From Komagataeibacter xylinus NBRC 15237 (GTDB lineage: Bacteria > Pseudomonadota > Alphaproteobacteria > Acetobacterales > Acetobacteraceae): DNA of 64,000 nt. The notes under the pieces were generated by a model that was not told where the DNA came from, ran no database searches, and was given only the letters and a program-made list of their open reading frames with translations. The position numbers were made by a program, and so were the translations under genes. The number at the start of each line of letters is the position of its first letter. Positions within the stretch are counted from its first letter, which is position 1. The stretch covers positions 1 through 64,000 of the forward strand of contig NZ_BCTP01000003.1 in the NCBI RefSeq assembly GCF_001571345.1, read 5' to 3'. Of the stretch, positions 19,448-28,826 are shown one piece after another.

Positions 19448-20761
19448 ATGCGGATATCCAACTGGAAGGCCGTTGTCGGCTCAATCTGCGGAAATGCCAT
19501 GGAATGGTATGATTTCATGGTCTTTTCCTACATGGTATCGCTCATCGGGCCGTTGTTCTTTTCGGGCGCGGATGTGGGCGCGCATGTCATCCTGCTCTCC
19601 ACCGCGCTTTTTGGTGTCGGGTTTGTAACCCGTCCACTCGGTGGCATCGTGCTCGGGGGATATGCCGACAGGCATGGCACCGCAGCGGCCATGGTGCTGG
19701 GCATGGGGATCATGGCGCTGTCCATCGCCCTGATCGCCTTCGCGCCAACCTATGCGCAGGCGGGTAGCGTGGGGGTGTGCTTTCTTGTAGCGGGCCGTCT
19801 GTTGCAGGGGTTCTCGGCCGGGGGTGAGTTTGCCACGTCCACCACGTACCTGATCGAGGCCGCGCCGCCGGGCCGCCGGGCCTTTTATGGGTCGTGGCAG
19901 ATGATGGGCCAGCTTTTTGCCCAGATCCTTGGTGGCACCGTTGGCTATGTCATTACCAGTGCGTTCACCCCCGGCCAGATTGCGGGCTATGCATGGCGCA
20001 TTCCGTTCCTGATCGGGCTGTTTATCCTGCCTGCCGTCCTGATCATGCGGCGCAGGACCATGGGGCAGGGGCAGGCAGCACGGCATCATGTTGCGGCCCG
20101 CCTGCCGCTTGCCGGGATCATGCGCGACATGGCGGCACAGTGGCGCGCCGTGCTGTCGGTCATGGGGCTGGTGTCAAGTACGTCCGTCTCGCTGTACGTG
20201 CTGTTTGGTTATACGGTAACCTATGCCACCCAGACGCTGCACCTGCCCATGAAAGGGGCGTATCTGGTGCAACTGTCTGCGGCACTGGGCATGATGCTGA
20301 TCGTGCCCGCAAGCGGGTGGCTGGCCGACAGGATCAGCGCGCGGCGCATGCTCTTCTGGGCGCTGTTTGTCTATTTTCTTGAAATCTGGCCGCTTTATGC
20401 ATGGCTGGTGGCCCGGCCATCGCTGCTGCGGCTGGTGGTCATGCAGGTCGGGCTTGCCATTCCCACCGCCGTGTTCCTTGCCACGTATTGCACGATTATC
20501 GTCACCGTGCTGACCGGCAGGCATCGGGTAACGACACTGGCGACTGCGCATAACATCGCGGTCATGGTTGTCGGCGGGCTGTCGCAGTTCGTTGTGACAT
20601 GGCTGCTGCATGTAACGGGAGCGGCGATTGCGCCCGCGTTCTTCGTGTCCGTGGTCATTGCGATGGGCACGGTCTCGGCCCTGTATCTTGTGCGCTCGGA
20701 GCATAAGGCGCCACGGTCGTCTTTCGTGCCCGATCCGCTTGCGGTGCGTAACGGAAAATGA
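19448..20761 (+). CDS. MHS-family MFS metabolite:proton symporter
   Basis: A 437-residue inner-membrane transporter with about 12 hydrophobic segments. The N-terminus has the MHS signature GNAMEWYDFMVFSYM, and loop 2-3 carries GGYADRHGTAAAM, the MFS motif A region. FSAGGEFATSTTYLIEAAP is also typical of this family (shikimate, citrate, proline/betaine and alpha-ketoglutarate carriers). I chose 19448 because AGGGGA lies about 12 bases upstream. Placed after the monooxygenase and before the regulator gene, it probably carries a substrate or product of the same pathway. Confidence 0.85.
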   Translation: MRISNWKAVVGSICGNAMEWYDFMVFSYMVSLIGPLFFSGADVGAHVILLSTALFGVGFVTRPLGGIVLGGYADRHGTAAAMVLGMGIMALSIALIAFAPTYAQAGSVGVCFLVAGRLLQGFSAGGEFATSTTYLIEAAPPGRRAFYGSWQMMGQLFAQILGGTVGYVITSAFTPGQIAGYAWRIPFLIGLFILPAVLIMRRRTMGQGQAARHHVAARLPLAGIMRDMAAQWRAVLSVMGLVSSTSVSLYVLFGYTVTYATQTLHLPMKGAYLVQLSAALGMMLIVPASGWLADRISARRMLFWALFVYFLEIWPLYAWLVARPSLLRLVVMQVGLAIPTAVFLATYCTIIVTVLTGRHRVTTLATAHNIAVMVVGGLSQFVVTWLLHVTGAAIAPAFFVSVVIAMGTVSALYLVRSEHKAPRSSFVPDPLAVRNGK

Positions 20762-20768
20762 ACCGATG

Positions 20769-20796
20769 GCCTCTCCACTGCTTGCGGGGGAGAGGC
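20769..20796. terminator. hairpin between convergent genes
   Basis: GCCTCTCC at 20769-20776 pairs with GGAGAGGC at 20789-20796. It lies between the ends of the converging MFS and Lrp-type genes. There is no T-run, so it may stabilise 3' ends instead of terminating on its own. Confidence 0.4.
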
Positions 20797-20817
20797 TCGT
20801 GACGCGCCAGGAGCGCC

Positions 20818-21267
20818 CTAGCGCTGGCGCCGTGTGGACAGGATCATGGAGGACATGGTCCGCTCCACGCCATCAAGGCTGCCAATCTCGTCAATCACGG
20901 TATCAAGCCGCGTGATGGAACGCGCTTCCACCATGACGATCATGTCGAAATTGCCACTGACCGAATAGATCGTGCGCACCTCGGGGATGCGGCGCAGCAG
21001 GGTCTGTACGGAGGCGGTATATTTGGGGCTGAGTGTCACCAGCATATGCGCGCAGACATAGCTCTCGGCGTAGGCTGCGGCCAGCCGCAGGGAATAGCCT
21101 TCGATCACGCCCTGGCGCTCAAGCTTTTCCAGCCGGCTCTGCGCGGTTGAGCGCGAAATGCCCAGCCTGCGCGCCACGAGTGCTACGGGCATGCGGGCGT
21201 TTTCGCGCAGCAGGTTGATCAGTTCCTCTTCTGCCGGGTTGATCGTCGTTTTGCCTGATATGCTCAT
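20818..21267 (-). CDS. Lrp/AsnC-family transcriptional regulator
   Basis: A 149-residue regulator with an N-terminal winged helix-turn-helix (ELINLLRENARMPVALVARRLGISRSTAQSRLEKLERQGVIEGY, about residues 15-58). A C-terminal ligand-binding RAM domain follows (VRTIYSVSGNFDMIVMVEA). Such proteins sense amino acids and act as dimers or octamers. The ATG at 21267 (MSISGKTTINP) is preferred to 21321, which adds an unconserved leader. It is the only minus-strand gene in the accessory block and is divergent from the saccharopine-dehydrogenase-like gene. It is a likely local regulator of that promoter and its own. Confidence 0.9.
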   Translation of the reverse strand: MSISGKTTINPAEEELINLLRENARMPVALVARRLGISRSTAQSRLEKLERQGVIEGYSLRLAAAYAESYVCAHMLVTLSPKYTASVQTLLRRIPEVRTIYSVSGNFDMIVMVEARSITRLDTVIDEIGSLDGVERTMSSMILSTRRQR

Positions 21268-21281
21268 TATTATGCCTGATA
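21252..21281. promoter_or_regulatory. candidate operator: two TGCCTGATAT direct repeats
   Basis: Identical 10-mers at 21252-21261 and 21272-21281 are spaced exactly 20 bases apart, about two helical turns. They flank the start codon of the Lrp-type gene and lie about 90 bases before the divergent dehydrogenase gene. Same-face repeats suit a multimeric Lrp-type regulator. This is pattern only. Confidence 0.35.
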
Positions 21282-21371
21282 TAAATGTCGTTATAGTCAG
21301 ATTTATGCTACGATCTGGCAACGATGCATGTCACTCTTTTTCATGTCCAACCGACGGATTAAGGATTGAGC

Positions 21372-22454
21372 ATGACGAAAGAGATCGCAGTAATCGGGGC
21401 TGGGCGGATTGGTTCCGTTATTGCCGATATGCTTGCGGATACAGGTGATTATACTGTCACCCTGTTTGATGCCTCCAGCCAGATCATCGCTGCCCTGCAG
21501 CCGCTTGCCGGTGTCATGGTGCAGCAGCTCGACATTACGGATGACGCCATGCTGGCGCAGGCGCTGCATGGCAAGTTCGCCGTGCTGAGTGCGGCCCCTT
21601 TCTACCTGACCGCGCGCATTGCGCAGGTGGCGGTCGAGGCTGGCGTGCATTATCTTGACCTGACCGAAGATGTTGCCAGCACCGGCCGGGTGCGGGCCCT
21701 GGCGCAGGGCGCACGCACGGCCCTGATCCCGCAATGCGGTCTTGCTCCCGGTTTCATCACCATCGTGACATCATGGCTCGCAGCACAGTTCGACACCCTG
21801 CACGATGTAAGCATGCGCGTGGGGGCGCTGCCCGAATATCCGTCAAACATGCTGAACTATAACCTCACATGGTCGCCTGATGGGGTCATCAACGAATATT
21901 GCGAACCGTGTGACGCGATTGTCGATGGCGTGATGCGCAAGGTCACGCCGCTGGAAAACGTGCAGGAGTTTTCCATGGATGGCACGCGTTATGAGGCGTT
22001 CAATACGTCTGGCGGCCTTGGTTCCATCTGCGAAATGCTCGAAGGCAGGGTGCGCAACCTCAACTACCTGACCATTCGCTACCCCGGCCATGCCCATCTG
22101 ATGAAATTCCTCCTGCGCGACCTGCGGCTTGCCGAGCGCCGCGATGTGATGAAGGACATTCTGGAATACGCCGTGCCAGGCACCATGCAGGACAAGATCA
22201 TCATTTTCGTCACGGCCACCGGGCACAAGGATGGCGCGTTCATGCAGAAAAGCTATGCCAGCACCATTCATGGCATGGACATTGGCGACCGCCCACGCAC
22301 CGCGATCCAGGTCACGACGGCAGCCGGGATCTGCACGGTGCTCGACATGCTTGCCAAAGGGCAGATTGCGGATGCGGGCTTCGTATATCAGGAAAACATC
22401 AAATACGAATCCTTCATCAACAACCGTTTTGGCCGCGTTTACGCACAGGGCTGA
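21372..22454 (+). CDS. saccharopine-dehydrogenase-like oxidoreductase
   Basis: A 360-residue NAD(P)-binding protein of the saccharopine dehydrogenase/lysine 6-dehydrogenase fold. The N-terminal Rossmann motif is AVIGAGRIGSVIADML, followed by VLSAAPFYLTARIAQVAVEAGVHYLDLTED, typical of the family. The C-terminal catalytic domain begins near residue 125 (LIPQCGLAPGFITIV). Members act on secondary-amine (C-N-C) substrates such as saccharopine or oxidise an amino group to an imine. The start is the ATG at 21372; a TTG lies two codons upstream. It diverges from the Lrp-type gene, suggesting amino-acid-responsive control. Exact substrate unknown. Confidence 0.82.
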   Translation: MTKEIAVIGAGRIGSVIADMLADTGDYTVTLFDASSQIIAALQPLAGVMVQQLDITDDAMLAQALHGKFAVLSAAPFYLTARIAQVAVEAGVHYLDLTEDVASTGRVRALAQGARTALIPQCGLAPGFITIVTSWLAAQFDTLHDVSMRVGALPEYPSNMLNYNLTWSPDGVINEYCEPCDAIVDGVMRKVTPLENVQEFSMDGTRYEAFNTSGGLGSICEMLEGRVRNLNYLTIRYPGHAHLMKFLLRDLRLAERRDVMKDILEYAVPGTMQDKIIIFVTATGHKDGAFMQKSYASTIHGMDIGDRPRTAIQVTTAAGICTVLDMLAKGQIADAGFVYQENIKYESFINNRFGRVYAQG

Positions 22455-22649
22455 CAGGGCGGAATGGTCGGGAACATCCGTGCCTATTCTGTAAAGGAAT
22501 AGTTTGATGAGATGTTTTCCCTTCCATATTGTTACTTATACGATATGATATTCTCAAATTGAACGTAGTCATTTCCGTGCTTTGTTTACTTGTTTATGGA
22601 AATAAAAAAGTAATTTCAAAGTATGGATCTATGCAGCAGGAAAAGAAAA

Positions 22650-23621
22650 ATGAACAAAATCTGGGCCGGTAGCCAGCCGCAGGTCTGTGTGGGTCATGCT
22701 TATTATGACCTCAAGGGTGAGATGGAAAAGCGGCCCAACCCGCCGCCATGCACCCAGGTCAAGACGCTGAAGGATCTTGAGGCGGTCATCGGTGAGGCGG
22801 AAGTGCTGGTCATTTCCATGCTGTGGAAGAACCATCTCCTTGACCTTGCCCCCAAGCTCAAACTGGTGCAGTCGGTCAGTGCCGGTGTCGATCATTACGA
22901 TCACGACAAATTTCGCGCGCGTGGCATCCATCTGTGCAGTGCGCAGGGCGTGAACGCCAATGCCGTATCCGACCATGCGCTGGCCCTTATGCTCAGCCTG
23001 TCGCGCCGTCTGTACGAAGCGCGTGACGACCAGCATAATTCCTTCTGGCGCCCGACCAGCACCGACCAGGCGACCCGCCTGCAGGAGCTTAACGGCAAGA
23101 CCGTCCTGATCGTGGGTTTTGGTGGCATCGGTGCCCGTGTCGCGCGTCTGTGCCAGGCGTTTGGCATGAACGTGATCGCCATGCGCCGCCGTGTCACGGC
23201 GGATGCTCCGGCAGGCGTGCGCATGATCACCAATGACAAGTTTATCGAAACCCTGCCGCAGGCCGACATGGTCGTGCTGACCTGCCCGCTCACGCCCGAG
23301 ACGTTTGGCATGGTGGGCGTGGAAGCACTCGCCGCCATGCGTCCCGATGCGCAGTTGATCAATGTCGCGCGCGGCAAGGTGGTGGACGAGCAGGCGCTGA
23401 TCACGGCGCTCGAGAAAGGCCAGATCGCTGGCGCCGCGCTTGATACCTTTGTGGAGGAGCCGCTGCCTGAATCTTCTCCGCTGTGGAAAATGCCCAACGT
23501 GATCGTTACGCCGCATGCCGCGGGCGAGACCCAGTTTTATGAGCGGAATGTGGTTGATATTCTGATGAAGAATATCAGCGCTCTTGAAAATGGCACTGCG
23601 TTGACAAACCAGATTGTCTGA
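22650..23621 (+). CDS. D-2-hydroxyacid dehydrogenase (NAD-dependent)
   Basis: A 323-residue cytosolic member of the D-isomer-specific 2-hydroxyacid dehydrogenase family, which interconverts 2-oxoacids or glyoxylate and D-hydroxyacids. The nucleotide motif is LIVGFGGIGARVARLC. The catalytic triad is readable as Arg in INVARGKVVDEQAL, Glu in DTFVEEPLPE and His in VTPHAAGETQFYER. The start at 22650 (MNKIWAGSQ) has AGGAAAAG upstream and is favoured over 22623. An AT-rich 195-base leader precedes it. In this context reduction of glyoxylate or another oxoacid released by the oxidases nearby is plausible but not shown. Confidence 0.85.
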   Translation: MNKIWAGSQPQVCVGHAYYDLKGEMEKRPNPPPCTQVKTLKDLEAVIGEAEVLVISMLWKNHLLDLAPKLKLVQSVSAGVDHYDHDKFRARGIHLCSAQGVNANAVSDHALALMLSLSRRLYEARDDQHNSFWRPTSTDQATRLQELNGKTVLIVGFGGIGARVARLCQAFGMNVIAMRRRVTADAPAGVRMITNDKFIETLPQADMVVLTCPLTPETFGMVGVEALAAMRPDAQLINVARGKVVDEQALITALEKGQIAGAALDTFVEEPLPESSPLWKMPNVIVTPHAAGETQFYERNVVDILMKNISALENGTALTNQIV

Positions 23622-23738
23622 CCCTTCGAAGCGATTGATTTATATCGGATACCAATTAATATCGACTTGATAACGAAATGGGTCGCGCGGCTATCCTTGC
23701 CATAATGGAATAGTCGCGCAGGACAAGGAGAGTACGAA

Positions 23739-24584
23739 ATGACAACGCGCCGTGATCTTGTTTCCAAAATCGCTTTGGGGTCCGTGGTGGCGGCGGGTGC
23801 ATTGCGTGCTGCTCCTGCCCGCGCCGACAGCGCGGGCGAAAACCGCCTCGACCGCATCCGTCGCACAGGCAAGATGCGCACGGCGGCGGTCGTGGGGGCG
23901 GAGCCGTTTTTTCATAAGGACATCATGGGCGGCGGCTGGTCGGGCGCGTGCGTCTCCATGGCGCAGGATCTTGCAAAGTCGCTTGGTGTTGCGTGTGAAA
24001 TCGTCGATGCCCAGTGGGGCGGGGCGGTGATGGACCTGCAGAGCGACAAGATCGATGTCATGTTCGCCCTCAGCCCCACGCCGCAGCGCGGGCTGGTGGT
24101 GCAGTTCAGCAACCTCATGATCGACAACACCTTTACCGCCATCGTGCGCAATGGCCTTGAGGTGAGCAAGTGGGAAGACCTGAACAGGCCTGAAGTCCGG
24201 GTCGCGTTCGATGTGGGGTCTTCGCACGATATTTTTGTCAACCGTGCACTGCCGAAGTGCACCAAGGTGGCCGTGCAGTCTCCTACCGATACGATCATGG
24301 CGTTGCAGACCGGCCGTGCCGACTGCGTGGTGCAGGTCATCGCGATTGCGGCCGTGATGCATGCGCGCGCGCCCAACGTGGGCACCCTGATCGTGCCGCA
24401 GCCCATGATCGGTCAGCCCACCTGTGTCGGGGTGCCGGTTGAAAGCGATCCCCGCTGGCTGACCTATATCAATAACTGGCTGCTCTACAGCCGCTCGGAG
24501 GGAATTATCCGCCAGTGGATGTTCGAGGCCATGACAAGCCAGGGCGTAAAGATCGAGAGCCTGCCGCCGGGCCTCAGTTTCTGA
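23739..24584 (+). CDS. amino-acid ABC transporter substrate-binding protein
   Basis: A 281-residue periplasmic binding protein of the family 3 (polar amino acid) type. The N-terminus MTTRRDLVSKIALGSVVAAG has a twin-arginine motif and ends APARADS, so export is probably by Tat. The mature domain shows WGGAVMDLQSDKIDVMFA and GSSHDIFVNRALP, typical of the fold. AAGGAG precedes the start. It is followed by the permease and ATPase genes, forming a complete three-gene importer. The C-terminal RQWMFEAMTSQGVK matches family ends. Ligand unknown. Confidence 0.88.
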   Translation: MTTRRDLVSKIALGSVVAAGALRAAPARADSAGENRLDRIRRTGKMRTAAVVGAEPFFHKDIMGGGWSGACVSMAQDLAKSLGVACEIVDAQWGGAVMDLQSDKIDVMFALSPTPQRGLVVQFSNLMIDNTFTAIVRNGLEVSKWEDLNRPEVRVAFDVGSSHDIFVNRALPKCTKVAVQSPTDTIMALQTGRADCVVQVIAIAAVMHARAPNVGTLIVPQPMIGQPTCVGVPVESDPRWLTYINNWLLYSRSEGIIRQWMFEAMTSQGVKIESLPPGLSF

Positions 24585-24633
24585 TTGCCATCGTGGTGAA
24601 GAGTGGGGTCAACATGCGCGAAAGTAGCCGATA

Positions 24634-25290
24634 ATGTCTTACCAGTGGGATTTTGGCCTTGTCTGGCATTACGCACCACTATTGGGAACCGGTATTGAAT
24701 ATACCCTGGGCCTTACGGTTGTTACTTCCGTAATCGGCATGGTGATCGGCACCTGCCTCGCCCTGTGCCAGCAGAGCCGGATGTGGTTCATATCCGTGCC
24801 GCTGGGCATGGTGTCGGAAGTGTTCCGATGTACGCCATCGCTGGTGCAACTGATCTGGTGCTATTACGCGCTGCCCATCGTGCTGGGCATTACCCTCTCG
24901 CCCATGGCCGCGGCCCTGCTGGCCCTGTCGATCTATGGGGGCGTGTTTTACGGCGAGATCTTTCGCGCGGGGCTGCGTTCGATCGATCCGGGGCAGTGGG
25001 ATGGCGCGCGCGCGCTGGGCATGACGTCATGGACCATGATGCGTCGCGTCATCCTGCCGCAGGTGCTGCGGCGCATGGTGGGGCCGATGGTCAGCCAGAC
25101 GGTGCTGCAGCTCAAGAATACATCGCTTGTTTCCGTCGTGACGGTGCCGGATCTTGTCTATCAGGGGCAGATGGTTGCTTCGGCCACCTATCGCCCGCTG
25201 GAAGTATACACGACCATTGCCATTCTTTATTTCCTGATCCTCTTCCCCCTGACCCAGCTGTCTCGGCTGCTGGAACGGCGGTGGGCCTGA
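24634..25290 (+). CDS. amino-acid ABC transporter permease (HisMQ type)
   Basis: A 218-residue inner-membrane permease with about five hydrophobic segments. The EAA loop is present as [46 protein letters not shown] is typical of polar-amino-acid permeases. Only one permease gene is present, so it probably works as a homodimer, as in GlnP-type systems. It begins 49 bases after the binding-protein gene. Confidence 0.9.
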   Translation: MSYQWDFGLVWHYAPLLGTGIEYTLGLTVVTSVIGMVIGTCLALCQQSRMWFISVPLGMVSEVFRCTPSLVQLIWCYYALPIVLGITLSPMAAALLALSIYGGVFYGEIFRAGLRSIDPGQWDGARALGMTSWTMMRRVILPQVLRRMVGPMVSQTVLQLKNTSLVSVVTVPDLVYQGQMVASATYRPLEVYTTIAILYFLILFPLTQLSRLLERRWA

Positions 25291-25315
25291 TGCGATCCGT
25301 GGCGGAGAATTCATA

Positions 25316-26089
25316 ATGTCGCAACAGCCTCCGATGATCCAGATCACCAATCTCAGCAAGGCCTACGGCAAGAATACCGTGCTGCATGATATCTCGCTGG
25401 ATGTGCCGCAGGGCGGGAGCGTGGCGCTGATCGGGCCGAGCGGGTCGGGCAAGTCAACACTGCTGCGCTGCATCAACCTGCTTGAAGAGCCAAGTGCGGG
25501 CAGCATCCGCGTTGACAGCCAGGTCATGGAATTCGGGCCGCGCAGCCAGCGCCCCGGCGGTGCCAGGCTTGCCGGTTTCCGGGCCGAGACTGGCATGGTG
25601 TTCCAGTCCTTCAACCTGTTTCCCAACATGACGGTGATCGAGAACGTCATGGCCGGGCCGCTTTATGTCAAGCATGTGCCACGCGATGCGGCGCGCGCGC
25701 AGGCGCTTGAACTGCTTGATCGCGTGGGCATGGCGCACAAGGCGGATGTTTCGCCCTCCAACCTGTCGGGCGGGCAGAAGCAGCGTGTCGCCATCGCACG
25801 GGCTTTGGCCATGCAGCCCAAGGTCATGCTGTTTGACGAGGCGACCTCCGCACTCGATCCCCAGCTTGTGGGTGAGGTGCTTGGCGTCATGCGCGACCTT
25901 GCGGCGGCTGGCATGACGATGGTTGTCGTAACCCATGAAATGGCGTTTGCGCGTGATGTTGCCGATACGGTTGTGTTCATGAGTGGTGGCTACGTGGTGG
26001 AAAAAGGCCCGGCCCATGACGTGATCGAGAACCCGCAGGAAGACAGGACCAAAGAATTCCTTCGTCATTTTCACGTCGGTCGTAACTGA
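25316..26089 (+). CDS. amino-acid ABC transporter ATP-binding protein (GlnQ type)
   Basis: A 257-residue ATPase that powers the importer. The Walker A motif is GPSGSGKST, the signature is [16 protein letters not shown], and Walker B is [13 protein letters not shown] with H-loop [11 protein letters not shown]. The gene follows the permease by 25 bases. All catalytic motifs are intact. The C-terminus reads [11 protein letters not shown], as in many GlnQ/HisP-type subunits. Confidence 0.93.
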   Translation: MSQQPPMIQITNLSKAYGKNTVLHDISLDVPQGGSVALIGPSGSGKSTLLRCINLLEEPSAGSIRVDSQVMEFGPRSQRPGGARLAGFRAETGMVFQSFNLFPNMTVIENVMAGPLYVKHVPRDAARAQALELLDRVGMAHKADVSPSNLSGGQKQRVAIARALAMQPKVMLFDEATSALDPQLVGEVLGVMRDLAAAGMTMVVVTHEMAFARDVADTVVFMSGGYVVEKGPAHDVIENPQEDRTKEFLRHFHVGRN

Positions 26090-26121
26090 AAACCATCAAT
26101 TCCTGTGCGGAGATGAAAGTC

Positions 26122-27390
26122 ATGTCGCAACATGTTGTTGTTGTCGGGTCCGGCATTGTCGGCACCGTGGTGTCGATTGCCCTAGCCCGCAAGGGGCACC
26201 GGGTGAGCGTTATCGGGGCGGACCAGCCCGACTCGTGCGAGATGGCCAGCTACGGCAATGCCGGCTGGCTCAATCCGGGTTCGGTCGTGCCACTGTCCAT
26301 GCCCGGCCTGTGGCGCAAGGTGCCCGAATACCTGCTCAACGCCAATGGTCCGCTCACGCTGCGCCTGTCTGCCGTGCCGCAACTGGCCTCGTGGCTGGTG
26401 CGCTTCATGGCGGCGGGCTGCACGCCACGCCGGGCGCGCGCCATAGCGGCGGCCCTGCGGCCCTTCCTGCATGATGCGCTGGAGCGGCACGAGGCCCTGG
26501 CCAGGGAGGCGGGTGTGCCGGAGATGATCAAGGGCGGCGGCCTGCTGATCGTGTATCCGGACCGCGCGGCCTATGGGGCGGATGCGCTTGGCTGGTCGAT
26601 GCGGCGCGACAATGGCGTGGCATGGCGTGAGCTTGAAGGCGAAGAACTTCGCACGCTGTGCCCCGGCCTGAGCGAACGTTATCAGTTCGGCGCCCTGATT
26701 ACCGATGGTGGCTACTGCACCAGCCCGGGCGGTTATACCAGCGCGCTGGCAACCTATGCCGCAGGGCTTGGGGTGACGCAGGTGAGCGGGCGTGTCAGCG
26801 GCTTTCGCAAAAGTGGCGGGCAGGTGCTGGCGGTGGAGCATGCCGGTGGCGAGATCGCCTGTGACCGCGTGGTGATTGCAGGCGGTATCGGCACGACGGA
26901 ACTGGCGCGCATGCTGTCTGATACGGTGCCGCTGGTCAGCGAGCGCGGCTACCATGTGCAGGTATCGGCGCAGGATGTGGCGCTGCCGGTCCCGACCATG
27001 ATGTCGGATCTCAAATTCGGCATTACCCCGATGGGCAACGAGATCCGCGGGGCAGGGCAGGTGGAGTTCGCCCGCCGTGGCCGCGCGCCGGACTGGCGGC
27101 GCGCGCGCATCATTCTCGAATGCATCCGTGCCTCCTTTCCGTCAGCCCGGATCGAGAGCTTTGAAAAAGTGGCGCGCTGGATGGGCAACCGCCCCTCCAC
27201 GCCTGACTGCCTGCCGGTCATCGGGGTGTCGCCCCATGCATCCAATGTCGTCTATGCCAGCGGGCACGGGCATCTTGGGCTGGTCAGTTCGCCCTATACG
27301 GCCGATATCGTGGCGGACCTGATCGATGGCGTTTCGCGCACCGACATCAAGCCCTACGACCCGGCGCGCTTTTGCCGCTTTCGCCTGTAA
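26122..27390 (+). CDS. DadA-like FAD-dependent D-amino acid dehydrogenase/oxidoreductase
   Basis: A 422-residue flavoprotein of the DAO fold. The dinucleotide motif is VVVVGSGIVGTVVSIALARKGHRVSVI, followed by ASYGNAGWLNPGSVVPL as in DadA proteins. The C-terminal segment GNRPSTPDCLPVIG and SGHGHLGLVSSP completes the flavin site. Relatives oxidise D-amino acids or secondary amines such as iminodiacetate to imines that hydrolyse to oxoacids. The ATG at 26122 has GGAG at a good distance; an ATG at 26113 is also in frame. Its place directly after the ABC importer suggests it acts on the imported compound. Confidence 0.85.
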   Translation: MSQHVVVVGSGIVGTVVSIALARKGHRVSVIGADQPDSCEMASYGNAGWLNPGSVVPLSMPGLWRKVPEYLLNANGPLTLRLSAVPQLASWLVRFMAAGCTPRRARAIAAALRPFLHDALERHEALAREAGVPEMIKGGGLLIVYPDRAAYGADALGWSMRRDNGVAWRELEGEELRTLCPGLSERYQFGALITDGGYCTSPGGYTSALATYAAGLGVTQVSGRVSGFRKSGGQVLAVEHAGGEIACDRVVIAGGIGTTELARMLSDTVPLVSERGYHVQVSAQDVALPVPTMMSDLKFGITPMGNEIRGAGQVEFARRGRAPDWRRARIILECIRASFPSARIESFEKVARWMGNRPSTPDCLPVIGVSPHASNVVYASGHGHLGLVSSPYTADIVADLIDGVSRTDIKPYDPARFCRFRL

Positions 27391-27413
27391 GCGCGCGGGG
27401 GAGTGGAGCGCCT

Positions 27414-28802
27414 GTGCCTGAGCAAATGACAACAAGCCCTCCGCGCCCGGCACCATACGGGCATGTCATGGCCATGGCAGCCATTGTCATGGCCGTGCTG
27501 CTGTCGGTCCTCGACTATGCGGTTGCCAATATCGCCCTGCCCACCATCACGCGGGAACTCGGGGCCAGCCCTTCGGCTGGCGTGTGGGTGGTCAATGCCT
27601 ACCAACTGGCGGGTTGCGCGCTCATGCTGCCACTGGCCACATGGTCGGAAAAGATTGGCGCCGTAAAGCTGTGCCAGATCGGGCTGGTCATTCTCATGGC
27701 GGGTTCCGTGCTGTGCGCATGGGCGCCGAACCTGCCGGTCATGGCGGTGGCGCGCATGACCCAGGGCGTGGGGGGCGCGTGCATCATGGCGGTCTATGCC
27801 GCACTGGTGCGTGCTGTCTGCCCGCCGCAGCGCATTGGCCAGGGGCTGGCCATGACGGCGCTGGCCACTTCGCTGGGGGTGGCGCTCAGCCCATCGGTCG
27901 CGGCACTGATCCTGATGTTGGGGTCATGGCGGTGGCTGTTTCTGTTCAACCTGCCCTGTGGCCTGATCACGCTGGCATTCGTGCTGAAGTGCCTGCCGCC
28001 CATTCAGGGCCAGCCCCGGCGGATGGATGGCCTGGCCATCGGGTTGAATATCGTCACGTTTACCGCCTTTCTCATCGGGGCCGACATGCTGGCGCATGGC
28101 GAGGCGGCTGGCATTGGCGCGGGACTGGTGCTGGCAGGCGTGGTGGCGATGGGTGTTCTGGTCATGCACCAGAAAAACATGGCTACCCCCATGCTGCCGC
28201 TTGACCTGCTGGGCATCCCGGCCTTCCGCACCGGGTTCGTGACGTGTTTCCTGGCCTACGTGGCCGCGAATTTCTACATGATCTCCATTCCCTTCACGCT
28301 GAATGGCCTGTTTCATCGTTCCGCCATTGAAACGGGGCTGCTCATCATGCCCTGGCCAGGTAGCATGGTGCTGATGGCCCCGGTGGTCGGCCGTCTGGCG
28401 GACCGGTATTCCGCAGGCTGTCTGGTCTCGATCGGGCTGTTCATGACCGGGGTTGGGTTCCTGCTGGTCAGGCTCCTGCCGCCAGATGCCGGCAATCTCA
28501 ACATCATGTGGCGTTTCGCGGTGGCGGGCATGGGCTACAGCCTGTTCACGTCACCCAATAACCGTTCAATGGTTGTGGCGTCTCCGGCGAGCCGCTCATC
28601 AAGTGCCAGCGGCATGATTTCCATCAGTCGTATTCTTGGCCAGACCTTTGGCGCAATCGGGGTGGCCTTCATCCTGGCCCGGGTCAGGGTCAATCCGGCG
28701 CTGCACTGCCTTGAATGGGCAACAGCGACCGCCTGGGTCGCGGCACTCATCAGCGCCTCGCGCCTGCGGCGCCCCCAAGCAGGGAGAATGGTTTCGTCGT
28801 AA
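27414..28802 (+). CDS. DHA2-type MFS transporter (14-TM multidrug/metabolite exporter family)
   Basis: A 462-residue membrane protein with about 13-14 hydrophobic segments. SVLDYAVANIALPTITRELGASP in segment 1 and VWVVNAYQLAGCALMLPL in segment 2 are typical of the DHA2 group, and ARMTQGVGGACIMA marks segment 4. I choose the GTG at 27414, five bases after GGAG; an ATG at 27426 is also possible but has poorer spacing. It follows the FAD enzyme by 23 bases. Role may be efflux of a pathway product or inhibitor. Confidence 0.82.
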   Translation: MPEQMTTSPPRPAPYGHVMAMAAIVMAVLLSVLDYAVANIALPTITRELGASPSAGVWVVNAYQLAGCALMLPLATWSEKIGAVKLCQIGLVILMAGSVLCAWAPNLPVMAVARMTQGVGGACIMAVYAALVRAVCPPQRIGQGLAMTALATSLGVALSPSVAALILMLGSWRWLFLFNLPCGLITLAFVLKCLPPIQGQPRRMDGLAIGLNIVTFTAFLIGADMLAHGEAAGIGAGLVLAGVVAMGVLVMHQKNMATPMLPLDLLGIPAFRTGFVTCFLAYVAANFYMISIPFTLNGLFHRSAIETGLLIMPWPGSMVLMAPVVGRLADRYSAGCLVSIGLFMTGVGFLLVRLLPPDAGNLNIMWRFAVAGMGYSLFTSPNNRSMVVASPASRSSSASGMISISRILGQTFGAIGVAFILARVRVNPALHCLEWATATAWVAALISASRLRRPQAGRMVSS

Positions 28803-28826
28803 ATCAAGAGGGAAGGGGAGACGGCC

